Below the pieces are notes generated by a model. That model saw nothing but the letters and a program-made list of their open reading frames with translations. It had not been told where the DNA came from and did not search any database. A stretch of 64,000 nucleotides of DNA from Stieleria marina (GTDB taxonomy: Bacteria > Planctomycetota > Planctomycetia > Pirellulales > Pirellulaceae). Positions 9,797 to 17,580 of this stretch are shown piece after piece. Each line of letters starts with the position of its first letter. Position 1 is the stretch's first letter. The position numbers were made by a program, and so were the translations under genes. The stretch is taken from assembly GCA_007741555.1 (NCBI GenBank), contig CP036526.1, positions 7,367,719 through 7,431,718 of the forward strand, read 5' to 3'.

Positions 9797-10042
9797 ATGA
9801 AATCCGTCGCAACACCCCAAAGATCGCATGCCGACCGCGTCTTAGCAACGAATGTCCAAGTGACAGCAACCCTTGCAGAAAAGACCATCACTATGGGCGA
9901 CGCGCTGAATTTGGTCCCTGGATCGGTGCTGCGGTTCAGCCAGCGCTGCGATGCCTCATTAAGGATCGACGTCTCTGGAAAGGCAATCGCAAGCGGCAAA
10001 GCGGTCAAAGTCGGAGACCGGCTTGGCGTCCAGATCGACTGA
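9797..10042 (+). CDS. Small FliN/FliM-type SpoA domain protein
   Basis: A short protein of about 81 residues (92 if the TTG at 9764 is used) that consists almost only of one SpoA (surface presentation of antigens) domain. The pattern is V-Q-V-T-A-T-L-A, LNLVPGSVLRF, then ASGKAVKVGDRLGVQI, as in the C-terminal domain of FliN. In flagellar motors this domain forms the C-ring switch, and in type III secretion the sorting platform. No other flagellar gene is visible, so it is an isolated copy. The first 20 residues are not conserved. The flagellar role is inferred from the domain only. Confidence 0.7.
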   Translation: MKSVATPQRSHADRVLATNVQVTATLAEKTITMGDALNLVPGSVLRFSQRCDASLRIDVSGKAIASGKAVKVGDRLGVQID

Positions 10043-10252
10043 TTCCGAATCGGCTGCTCAAGTGCAAGCCATTGGTTTTCCAAGCCATCTAGCAACTGAA
10101 CGGCAGGAAATTGGGCGCTGGGAATTGGGCGGCTGGGAAACGCTGGCGGACTCGCAGGAGGCAACCAGCAGCAAATATGAAGCGGCGAACCTGAATCAGT
10201 ACATCTGATACCGGCACGACAGCCCTGCACAGCTCCACTCCAGGCGCATCAA

Positions 10253-10289
10253 AAACCCCGCACGTCGCATTTGCAACGTACAGGGGTTT
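10253..10289. terminator. Hairpin terminator after rplL
   Basis: AAACCCC (10253-10259) pairs with GGGGTTT (10283-10289) around a loop containing a repeated ACGT. It is flanked by an A-run on the left and a T-run on the right, so it could serve both the minus-strand rplA-rplJ-rplL unit and the convergent SpoA gene. Confidence 0.7.
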
Positions 10290-10327
10290 CTGTTTTTTGA
10301 GGCTCGTAAGCCGCAGTCTCCGGCGAA

Positions 10328-10738
10328 CTACTTTAGTTCGACGCTACCGCCAGCTTCTTCGATCTCTGCTTTGACTTTCTCGGCTTCTTCTTTCGAGACG
10401 CCTTCTTTCAGGGTCGCAGGAACGCCTTCGACCATTTTCTTGGCTTCCATCAGCGAAGCGCCAGTCAGGTTTTTGACAACCTTAACGACGTTCAATTTCT
10501 TGTCACCGAAACCGGTCATGATGACGTCGAACTCGGTTTGCTCAACAGCAGCTTCTTCGCCGCCACCGCCAGCAGCCATCATCACAGCTCCACCACCAGC
10601 GGCGGGCTCGATGCCGTGGACATCTTTCAGATAGTCGCTTAGCTCTTTGGCTTGCTTCAGGGTCATTTCGGCGATCTTGTCGCCCATTTCTTTTGCTTCG
10701 GCGCTAAACTCAGCGACTGCAGTTGCTTCTTCGGACAT
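10328..10738 (-). CDS. rplL: 50S ribosomal protein bL12 (L7/L12)
   Basis: Ribosomal stalk protein, 136 residues, that recruits translation factors to the large subunit. The N-terminal dimerisation helices (IAEMTLKQAKELSDYLKDVHG) are followed by an Ala/Gly-rich hinge and the conserved C-terminal domain FDVIMTGFGDKKLNVVKVV, LTGASLMEAKKMVEGVP and EEAGGSVELK. It follows rplJ after 61 bases, with GAGG eight bases before the start. No rpoB follows: the minus strand runs into a terminator and then the convergent SpoA gene. Confidence 0.98.
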   Translation of the reverse strand: MSEEATAVAEFSAEAKEMGDKIAEMTLKQAKELSDYLKDVHGIEPAAGGGAVMMAAGGGGEEAAVEQTEFDVIMTGFGDKKLNVVKVVKNLTGASLMEAKKMVEGVPATLKEGVSKEEAEKVKAEIEEAGGSVELK

Positions 10739-10799
10739 GGTAAATACCTCAAAAAACGGTTGGGTGGTTTGGTTAAGTGATCGGAAATTCGGCGGAAGA

Positions 10800-11321
10800 C
10801 TACTCTTCTTCGCCCTTACTTTTCAATTGGCTATTGAGCGTCTTGCCAGGTCCGAGCATCGCAGCGGACAACGTGGCTCCTGGTCCTAGGATTTGGCCAA
10901 CCAGCATCGAAATCTGTTCTTCGCGGGTAGGCCACTTGCTAACGGCTTTCAAACCATCGGCATCCAATGCTTCGCCATCCATCACACCGCCACTAGCGGT
11001 GAAAGCATCGTACTTGTCGTCGTCCTTATCCAAACGGACAACTTCTTTGACCAGCGAAACAAAGTCGCTGGCTCCGTAACAGATTGCCACGGGTCCGCTG
11101 GCACCTTCAAAAGCAGGTGCCAAGCTGGTTCCTTCAGTCGCACGACGTGCAAGCGAGTTCTTGACCATGTAAAGACTGATGTCTTTTTCGGCCAATTCGC
11201 CACGCAGTTCGGCGGTCGTGTTCGCGTCCATTCCCGTACAGTGGACCAAGACAGCGTCGAGGACGCCATCTAGCCGCTGCTTGATGTCGCGGGTCACGAG
11301 TTCTTTGACGTATTTACTCAT
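10800..11321 (-). CDS. rplJ: 50S ribosomal protein uL10
   Basis: Ribosomal stalk base protein, 173 residues, that anchors bL12 dimers on 23S rRNA. It begins with the family pattern SKYVKELVTRDIKQRLDGV, and KDISLYMVKNSLARRA is the classic uL10 core, followed by GPVAICYG. The C-terminal helix that binds bL12 is short (LNSQLKSKGEEE). The start is directly preceded by three 13-nt repeats (see 11323-11361) and has no Shine-Dalgarno sequence, an arrangement that may be regulatory. Confidence 0.97.
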   Translation of the reverse strand: MSKYVKELVTRDIKQRLDGVLDAVLVHCTGMDANTTAELRGELAEKDISLYMVKNSLARRATEGTSLAPAFEGASGPVAICYGASDFVSLVKEVVRLDKDDDKYDAFTASGGVMDGEALDADGLKAVSKWPTREEQISMLVGQILGPGATLSAAMLGPGKTLNSQLKSKGEEE

Positions 11322-11322
11322 C

Positions 11323-11361
11323 GGATTGGTTCACTGGATTGGTTCGCAGGATTGATTCACT
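11323..11361 (-). repeat. Three 13-nt tandem repeats abutting the rplJ start codon
   Basis: On the plus strand the units are GGATTGGTTCACT (11323-11335), GGATTGGTTCGCA (11336-11348) and GGATTGATTCACT (11349-11361). In the rplJ mRNA they read AGUGAACCAAUCC-like and end one base before the AUG. They therefore occupy the ribosome-binding region. The rest of the rplA-rplJ gap shows nothing clear. Confidence 0.85.
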
Positions 11362-11438
11362 GGCATGTGAATCGGATCGAATCTTTCGTCGACAAATTAA
11401 GCGGCAAAATAACGAAGCGTTGGGCTCAAAATCTTGGA

Positions 11439-12116
11439 TCAGCTAGCCACTCGGACACTGGGACTCATCGTCCCACAAATGGCAACGCCTTTGACGTATT
11501 GGCCTTTGATCGTTTGCGGACGCAGACCATCAATGTGCTTGATAAATGCTTCGATGTTTTCGACCAATTTTGGCCCTTCAAAGCTCATCTTGCCGACCAT
11601 CGCATGGACATTGCCGCCCTTGTCGTTTCGGAATTCGACTTTACCGGCTTTGTACTCAGCAACGACTTTTGCGACATCTGGTGTAACTGTTCCAGCACGC
11701 GGGCTGGGCATCAAACCACGTGGTCCGAGTACTCGGCCAAGCGGTCCGACGAGTCCCATCATGTCGGGAGCGGCGATACAGACGTCGAAATCAGTCCAGC
11801 CGTCTTTGATTTTCTTTGCCAAATCTTCCTGGCCGACTTCGTCAGCACCGGCTTCTTCGGCTGCAGCTGCTGCGTCGCCTTTGGCGAACACAACTACGCG
11901 CTGAGTTTTGCCGATACCGTTTGGCAAGACCAAGCTGCCACGGATGATTTGGTCGGCTTGGTTTGGGTCGACGCCCAAACGCATGTGAATTTCGACGGTT
12001 TGGTCAAACTTCGTCGTCACGTATGATTTGAGTGCATCGACAGCTTTATCCAAAGGCAGAGCGTCCTTTGGTTGCTTTTCGAGCGATGCGCGATAGCGCT
12101 TAGATTTCTTTCCCAT
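11439..12116 (-). CDS. rplA: 50S ribosomal protein uL1
   Basis: Ribosomal protein of the L1 stalk, 225 residues, that binds 23S rRNA and helps release deacylated tRNA. Family hallmarks are [59 protein letters not shown] and [17 protein letters not shown]. It is the first gene of the minus-strand rplA-rplJ-rplL group. rplK, normally directly upstream, is absent here, and the gene upstream is a divergent pterin dehydratase. Confidence 0.98.
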   Translation of the reverse strand: MGKKSKRYRASLEKQPKDALPLDKAVDALKSYVTTKFDQTVEIHMRLGVDPNQADQIIRGSLVLPNGIGKTQRVVVFAKGDAAAAAEEAGADEVGQEDLAKKIKDGWTDFDVCIAAPDMMGLVGPLGRVLGPRGLMPSPRAGTVTPDVAKVVAEYKAGKVEFRNDKGGNVHAMVGKMSFEGPKLVENIEAFIKHIDGLRPQTIKGQYVKGVAICGTMSPSVRVAS

Positions 12117-12399
12117 ATCGGAGCACGACTTTCGAGTTGTCGGGTGGTTTGGCGAACGTCACCTGTCCCAGCATCACATGATGGTGGCGGCAACTTCTCC
12201 CACTTCAATCGCGGTCGTATTGACCACGAAGCGTGAGAATTTGGCGAATTGAGCGAAGATCGTCAACGCCAATCACGGGAGATACAGGGATTTTTTGGGT
12301 GATTCCTTTGACAACGACCCCTGCAACGATTCGACTTCTTCAAAATTCATCGGTAGCTTACGGCATTCACTCGACTGTCTTTCCCCAGGAAACCCAACA

Positions 12400-12759
12400 A
12401 TGAACCAACCGTCCGCGGAGTCGCTTTGCCAATCAAAATGCGTCCCCTGCGAAGGCGGAGTCCCTGTTCTGAGCCGTGTCGAATCGGAAGGTTTCCTAAC
12501 GGCGGCGCCGCACTGGAGCCTGAATGGTGACGCCAACATGATCCACCGAAACGTGGCGAGAACAAACTTTGTCGAAGCGATGGAATTGCTGAACGAAATC
12601 GCCCAATTGGCCGAAACCGAAGGCCATCATCCTGATTTGCACCTGACTGGCTACTGCAAAGTTCGCATCGATCTGACGACCCACGCTATCGGTGGACTGA
12701 GCGAAAACGATTTCATTGTCGCCGCCAAAATTGATCAATTGTTGAGTGCCGACGAGTGA
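12400..12759 (+). CDS. Pterin-4a-carbinolamine dehydratase family protein
   Basis: A 119-residue PCD/DCoH-like protein that would dehydrate 4a-hydroxytetrahydrobiopterin, or act in molybdopterin or folate-related recycling. The catalytic-type HHPDLHLTGYCKVRIDLTTHAIGGL segment carries the paired His residues (E-G-H-H-P-D) and the later TTHAIGGL. The N-terminal region contains two cysteines (C-V-P-C-E-G-G) before the conserved fold. ATG at 12400 is supported by AGGA at 12387-12390 and by the family N-terminus. The stop codon overlaps the next start, so the two genes are probably translationally coupled. Confidence 0.9.
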   Translation: MNQPSAESLCQSKCVPCEGGVPVLSRVESEGFLTAAPHWSLNGDANMIHRNVARTNFVEAMELLNEIAQLAETEGHHPDLHLTGYCKVRIDLTTHAIGGLSENDFIVAAKIDQLLSADE

Positions 12760-13097
12760 AATTGCCGCGAATGACCGCTCTTGCTCTCCTGAGCGAGTGC
12801 GACGGAGACGAAATTTGGAGTATCGAACATTGCCGCAGCGTTCGTGTCCCGGAAGCCTGGATCGAGGAGCTAGCGGACGCTTTTGAGTCCGGTTTTCAAA
12901 ACGATTCTCAGACGATCTACGTTCCCACGGACAGTCACAAATTGGCTCAAACCAATCAATATCAAGGGATTCGTGACGTTGACTTGGCGATGAAGCTTGC
13001 TGAATCTCTGGGCGTAGATGCCCAGAGAGTGACTCAAACGGCCATCAACCGACGATCGGTCGTGCGGACGATCAAAGAGGCCGTCGAAGAGGGGTGA
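12756..13097 (+). CDS. Conserved hypothetical protein
   Basis: A 113-residue soluble protein with no recognised domain. It reads as mixed alpha/beta, with acidic helices at both ends (WIEELADAFESGFQND and VVRTIKEAVEEG). GTG at 12756 overlaps the pterin dehydratase stop by four bases; an ATG at 12771 is an alternative start. Close coupling to the dehydratase suggests a shared mRNA, but the function cannot be stated. Confidence 0.6.
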   Translation: MKLPRMTALALLSECDGDEIWSIEHCRSVRVPEAWIEELADAFESGFQNDSQTIYVPTDSHKLAQTNQYQGIRDVDLAMKLAESLGVDAQRVTQTAINRRSVVRTIKEAVEEG

Positions 13098-13213
13098 TCC
13101 GAAAACGTCCTCTCGCTTAGTGACATCAGCACTTGCCCAAAGTGCCATGTTCCTGCCATAATCCGCGGCCCCGAACAGAACACAACGCAAAATATACCCC
13201 TGCGAGATATCCG

Positions 13214-13381
13214 ATGGCTGGCCGTAGCAAGAAAAAAGCAGAAACGATCTTTCTGGTCTGCGAAGAAACACGCGACATTAATTACACGATGAAGCGCAAA
13301 CCTGGTGGCGAAAAACTTCGCCTGAAAAAGTACAGCCCACGTCTGCGCAAGCACACTTGGCACGTCGAAAAGAAGAAGTAG
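13214..13381 (+). CDS. rpmG: 50S ribosomal protein bL33
   Basis: A 55-residue large-subunit protein. The pattern ETIFLVCEETRDINYTMKRK and LRLKKYSPRLRKHTWHVE matches bL33. It has only one cysteine and no CxxC pairs, so it is the zinc-independent (C-minus) type. The ATG at 13214 begins directly with the family N-terminus AGRSKKK. In many bacteria rpmG precedes secE-nusG-rplK-rplA. Here it is followed by a terminator and recJ, and the rplA group lies on the other strand about 1 kb away. Confidence 0.96.
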   Translation: MAGRSKKKAETIFLVCEETRDINYTMKRKPGGEKLRLKKYSPRLRKHTWHVEKKK

Positions 13382-13485
13382 TTCGACGCTCCGATCGGAC
13401 AGTTTCCAATCGCCGTTGCCGATACTCAACGGGCTACGATTCGCACTGTGGCCAATTGGACGCTGGATCAACAGACATTAAGATC

Positions 13486-13519
13486 AACCACGCCAGCAAC
13501 ATTTCTGGCGTGGTTTTTT
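13486..13519 (+). terminator. Rho-independent terminator between rpmG and recJ
   Basis: An 11-bp perfect stem AACCACGCCAG / CTGGCGTGGTT followed by a T-run (13514-13519). It ends the rpmG transcript, so recJ probably has its own promoter in the 40 bases before 13560 or depends on read-through. Confidence 0.85.
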
Positions 13520-13559
13520 CGTATTCGAAACAAACGCTACCAGTGCTGCGGAGGCAAGG

Positions 13560-15323
13560 ATGCGACGACAATGGCGAATCGTTCCCCACGATGCACCGCG
13601 CGTCGAACACCTGATCCGCACCGCTAAACTGCCGCCCGTCGTCGCGCAGTTGATGGTCAGCCGCGGTGTGTACACGCCCGATGACGCGGCATCGTTTTTG
13701 GATACCAAACTGACCGGGCTTCGCGACCCGCAAGAGCTTCCCGGTGTCCCGGCCGCAACCAAGATCTTGGTCGCGGCAATCAGTGCCAAAACCCCGATCG
13801 TCATCTACGGAGACTACGACTGTGACGGCATGACCGGTAGCGCCATCTTGGTCAACGGACTAAGACTGATGGGCGCAGACGTCAGCTACCACGTGCCAAA
13901 CCGACTGGAAGAAGGCTACGGACTGAATGCCGACGCGATTCGCAAACTGGCCGAACGCGGCAAGAAACTGATCGTGTCGGTCGACTGCGGAATCACGTCG
14001 ATCGAGTGCGCCAAACTTTGCAGAGAACTTGGCGTCCAGCTTATCATCACCGATCACCACACGATGCTGGACGAATTGCCCGATGCGGATGCGATCGTCC
14101 ATCCGCAACTCCCCGGCAAAGCGTATCCATTTACCGGACTTTGTGGCGCAGGCGTCGCCTTCAAACTGGCGTGGTCGCTTTGCCAAACCGTGTGCGGCAG
14201 CACCAAAGTATCCGACCCGATGCGCAAGTACTTGATGCAATCGCTTTCGCTTTGCGCGATCGGCACTGTCGCCGATGTTGTGCCGCTGATCGACGAAAAC
14301 CGAATCCTAGTTACCCACGGATTGCGAACCCTGCGCAGCGAACCACTCCCGGGTTTGGTCGAACTGATGAAGATCACCAAGCTGGACGAACAGTCGACGC
14401 TGAACTGCGAAAGCATCGGTTTCAACATCGCGCCGCGGCTTAACGCGGCGGGACGCTTGGGCCAAGCACAACTGGCGATCGAACTGCTGACCATCGGACC
14501 TGGCGAACGAGCGCAGTCACTGGCCGAATACATCAACCAGCTCAACAGCAACCGCGACTCGCTCCAACGAAGCGTTTACTTGGCGGCACAAAAACAAACC
14601 AAACAAGACTTTGATGCCGAAGCCGATCCGGCACTCGTGCTGGCAGGTGTCGGTTGGCACCAAGGCGTCATCGGAGTCGTTGCGGGACGCTTGGCAGAAA
14701 AGTACGCCAAGCCTGTGATCATCATTTCGATGGATTCATCCGGGCAAGGCAGCGCTGTCGGATCGGGCCGAGTCGGCGGCACGAACATTGATTTGTATTC
14801 CGCGATTTCGCAGTGCAGCGAACGACTGGTGAAATTCGGCGGCCACAAAGCAGCCGCTGGGATCACGATCGATGAACGACAAATCGAATCGTTTCGAGGC
14901 GATTTCTGCGAAGCCGTCGCGCAGCAGTGCGATGAGAGCGATTTAGTTCCCGAACTAACCATTGACGCCGAAGCACCTTTGGGAACCCTGAACCTGGGCA
15001 TCGTCAAACAGATCGAAACCATGGCTCCGTTTGGTCAGTCCAACCCACGACCGGTTCTGTTCGCTGGCGGCGTGGAACTGGACGAACCAGCCCGCAAGAT
15101 GGGCGGCGGCGATCGTCACTTGACGTTGAAATTTCGCCAGGGCAGCAAAGTCATTCGCGGCGTCGCGTTTGGCGCCGGCGAATGGTGCGACGAGATCAAT
15201 GCAGTCGAAGGGCCGATCGAAATCGCTTACCGCCCCGTGATCAATGAGTTCCGGGGTTTCCGTAAAGTCGAAGTCCAGTTGGTCGACTGGCGACCGGCAA
15301 AAAAAATGGCAGCGGTCTCATAG
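13560..15323 (+). CDS. recJ: Single-stranded-DNA-specific exonuclease RecJ
   Basis: A 5'-3' exonuclease for single-stranded DNA in recombination and mismatch repair, 587 residues. The DHH-family catalytic motifs are present: YGDYDCDGMTGSAIL (motif I), VDCGITS (motif II), ITDHHTMLDELPDADAIVHP (motif III, DHH) and CGAGVAFKLAW. The DHHA1 domain shows GVGWHQGVIGVVAGRLAEKY and FGGHKAAAGITI. The C-terminal OB-fold (LTLKFRQGSKVIRGVAFGAG) is also seen. The length matches the family and ATG at 13560 has a purine-rich GGAGGCAAGG before it. Confidence 0.97.
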   Translation: MRRQWRIVPHDAPRVEHLIRTAKLPPVVAQLMVSRGVYTPDDAASFLDTKLTGLRDPQELPGVPAATKILVAAISAKTPIVIYGDYDCDGMTGSAILVNGLRLMGADVSYHVPNRLEEGYGLNADAIRKLAERGKKLIVSVDCGITSIECAKLCRELGVQLIITDHHTMLDELPDADAIVHPQLPGKAYPFTGLCGAGVAFKLAWSLCQTVCGSTKVSDPMRKYLMQSLSLCAIGTVADVVPLIDENRILVTHGLRTLRSEPLPGLVELMKITKLDEQSTLNCESIGFNIAPRLNAAGRLGQAQLAIELLTIGPGERAQSLAEYINQLNSNRDSLQRSVYLAAQKQTKQDFDAEADPALVLAGVGWHQGVIGVVAGRLAEKYAKPVIIISMDSSGQGSAVGSGRVGGTNIDLYSAISQCSERLVKFGGHKAAAGITIDERQIESFRGDFCEAVAQQCDESDLVPELTIDAEAPLGTLNLGIVKQIETMAPFGQSNPRPVLFAGGVELDEPARKMGGGDRHLTLKFRQGSKVIRGVAFGAGEWCDEINAVEGPIEIAYRPVINEFRGFRKVEVQLVDWRPAKKMAAVS

Positions 15324-15336
15324 CCAGTCGTGGCTA
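15321..15336. repeat. 16-nt palindrome spanning both stop codons
   Basis: TAGCCA (15321-15326) and TGGCTA (15331-15336) form a 6-bp stem around GTCG. The left arm contains the recJ stop TAG and the right arm the minus-strand stop TAG of the convergent gene. It could act as a weak bidirectional hairpin, but it has no T-run. Confidence 0.6.
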
Positions 15337-16164
15337 CTCCGTAGCGACGGCCTCTTCTTTTGACTCAGCCGCTGGCGTTTGTTCCTCCGCAGCTTCGGTT
15401 TTCTCTTCGGCTGGCGATGAGAAGTTGAAAGCAAGCAAGTGGCCTTTGAGTCCGATGAATTGATAGGTGACGGTCGCATCAAGCTTCTTTGACTCTCCTG
15501 ACACGATCGTGCTGACGATCAATTTGTCTCCGTCAGTGTTCGTGAATTCAGTTCCGGTCACTTCGATGTCATTCACTTCGCCCACCAGTTCGGCGACGCT
15601 CTGTCCCATTTTGGCTGCGGCCGCTTCGTCGATTTCACTCTGAAGAGCTTCATGCATCATCGCGTAAGCTTCGGATGTTTTTCCGCCTGCAAACGCTCGC
15701 AAGAATTCCTTGGCCCGATCTTGATACAGCGTTGAATCCTCGGGCCCCGTGAACCAATCGCCCTCAAGGGCCGGAGACTTGACGTCAAAACCATTCAGCA
15801 GATCGCCGATGTACTTCAGTTCGACATCAGCTTTGCCGCTTGCAAAATTAGCAGTGCCGCCCACCTGAGTTGTAGTGACTCCGTTGTTGCTCTGGATGTT
15901 GTAGTTAAAGTTCGACGTGCTCTCGAATGCACCTAGCTCTTTGTTGAACTGTGTGAGCCACGCCGACAAAACCGGGGCGTCAATCTCGTCTTGCAACCCC
16001 GGAGTGCATTTACTGAGCACCAAGTTTGCATCGCCGGTGGCAACTTGATCGAAAAAGTCTTTGTGCGCGTCACTCGTCATTCGGCTTGCCAGCACCAAGC
16101 AACCGACCAAGCTAATACCGCCCAGGCAAAAGAACGCGGCAAATGCAATCAGTATCTTTTTCAT
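15334..16164 (-). CDS. Putative lipoprotein or membrane-anchored protein
   Basis: A 276-residue exported protein. The N-terminus MKKILIAFAAFFCLGG is followed by a lipobox-like L-V-G-C with Cys22. A hydrophobic VLAS follows the cysteine, so a simple transmembrane anchor is possible. The mature part contains two similar alpha/beta sections, each with a helix beginning near KDFFDQVATGDA or KEFLRAFAGGKTSEAY and then beta strands, suggesting a duplicated NTF2/DUF4878-like fold (an inference from pattern only). The C-terminus is Ala/Glu-rich. Function unknown. Confidence 0.7.
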   Translation of the reverse strand: MKKILIAFAAFFCLGGISLVGCLVLASRMTSDAHKDFFDQVATGDANLVLSKCTPGLQDEIDAPVLSAWLTQFNKELGAFESTSNFNYNIQSNNGVTTTQVGGTANFASGKADVELKYIGDLLNGFDVKSPALEGDWFTGPEDSTLYQDRAKEFLRAFAGGKTSEAYAMMHEALQSEIDEAAAAKMGQSVAELVGEVNDIEVTGTEFTNTDGDKLIVSTIVSGESKKLDATVTYQFIGLKGHLLAFNFSSPAEEKTEAAEEQTPAAESKEEAVATE

Positions 16165-16393
16165 CTCTCATCCTCTCTTGGTGCATTGATTTAGTTGGCC
16201 ACCAACCGACCGGGTGATTATCACGCCGGCCCATCGATGGTTCCACAGTGTACGTAAGCGTAGTGTTCGATTCTGTGTTACAGAAAATCCAAGCGGCACT
16301 GAAAATTTCTCGACAAAGCACCAGTTTCCTAGAAGAAATGCCGCTCAGCGGCCTGCAAACCAGCAGCTTGGATCTCTTGGGATGACGGCCACG

Positions 16394-17578
16394 TCAAACT
16401 TTGTCGACGCACCAATGAGTGATCGCTTTTGCATACAGTTCGATGCCTTTGGATAGCTGATCAATCGACAGCCATTCATCGGTTGTATGGGCTTGAGCAA
16501 TGTGCCCGGGCCCCCAGACTGCCATCTGCTTTAGTTCGGCAAACTCGCCGCCGTCCGTCCCAAAACAGACGGTACTGGGCTGACCGCCGGCGATCTGGCA
16601 GAGGTCCTGGATGCAAGCTGAATCCGCCTCAATCCAAACTGGACGACCGCCTTCAAATCGCTTCACTTCTAAGCCAGACGAGTTAGCCTTGTCGACCAAC
16701 TGCGAAATCAAGTCTTCACCGTCAACATCTGGCATCGATCGAAGCGACAACCATGCCTTGCTGGTCTCCGGCGTGATATTGACTGCCGTACAGCCGTCGC
16801 TGACGCCAAAATTCCAAGAAAGCGTCGGCGGATCAAAGCGATCGTCGTGATAGCGGGGATCCGTCTTTGTCTGCTGCCCCAACTCCAGCAGCAGCTGCAA
16901 GATCGGAACCATTGATTCGTTGGCGTTGATGCCATCGGCCGTGCTGCTATGAGCTGCGCGCCCGCGGCTAGTGAACTGGACCCCCGTAATGCCTTTGTGA
17001 GCGTGAACCACCGACATGCCTGTCGGTTCACCGATGATTCCCATTGGCTGTGCCTGGACCAGTTCACGAAAGGAGTTGGAGTGCTGGACGATGTGCCGTG
17101 CACCATCGAAGCCGACTTCTTCGTCGGCAGTACAAACAATCCAAAGCGGCTTTCGTTGCCGGGCGACCGGGACACGTGCCGCTGCCGCCAGCATCGCGAC
17201 CAACGATCCTTTCATGTCGCACGAACCGCGGCCAAAAATCCGACCGTCTTGAACGACCGCGTCGAACGGGTTCCCGCCCGGACCGGTCCAACCGCTCGCG
17301 GGCACCACATCGGTGTGGCAAAAATATGCTAGCCCGCCTTCGGGTTCAGAGCCGCGTGACGAAGTCGATCCAGCCGGATCACGGCGCGCCACGAGGTTGA
17401 CTTTTGTTTGGCCTCGAGCGTCGACGTATTGCGTTTGTTCGACGGTAAACCCCAGCGATTCCAAGCGGCCGGCGACATCACTTGAGATCGCCGCATTGCT
17501 AGTCGAACTGACCGAATCAAATCCGATGAGCTGGCAGAGTGCTTGAATACTTTCGTCGATAGGAGCCATCAGTGGCAC
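16394..17578 (-). CDS. M20 family deacylase, acetylornithine deacetylase-like
   Basis: A zinc-dependent M20 deacylase of 394 residues, closest in pattern to ArgE, which removes acetyl from N-acetylornithine. Metal ligands are visible in YFCHTDVVPASGW (His), GRGSCDMKGSLVAML (Asp), TADEEVGFDGA (the Glu-Glu pair), GEPTGMSVVHAHKG, and the C-terminal HIAQAHTTDEWL (His). The first residues MPL come from GTG at 17578; an ATG lies at 17569. It starts two bases from the stop of the J-like gene, so the two are probably cotranscribed. Other arginine genes lie 17 kb away, and a succinyl-diaminopimelate desuccinylase role is an alternative. Confidence 0.85.
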   Translation of the reverse strand: MPLMAPIDESIQALCQLIGFDSVSSTSNAAISSDVAGRLESLGFTVEQTQYVDARGQTKVNLVARRDPAGSTSSRGSEPEGGLAYFCHTDVVPASGWTGPGGNPFDAVVQDGRIFGRGSCDMKGSLVAMLAAAARVPVARQRKPLWIVCTADEEVGFDGARHIVQHSNSFRELVQAQPMGIIGEPTGMSVVHAHKGITGVQFTSRGRAAHSSTADGINANESMVPILQLLLELGQQTKTDPRYHDDRFDPPTLSWNFGVSDGCTAVNITPETSKAWLSLRSMPDVDGEDLISQLVDKANSSGLEVKRFEGGRPVWIEADSACIQDLCQIAGGQPSTVCFGTDGGEFAELKQMAVWGPGHIAQAHTTDEWLSIDQLSKGIELYAKAITHWCVDKV

Positions 17579-17580
17579 GA

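Noticed and set aside
11352-12026. 224-residue plus-strand frame
   Set aside because: It is antisense to rplA, whose ribosomal protein signatures are unmistakable.
13098-13213. tRNA-like segment near rpmG
   Set aside because: Some bacteria place tRNA genes next to rpmG, but no T-arm or acceptor stem was found here or in other gaps.
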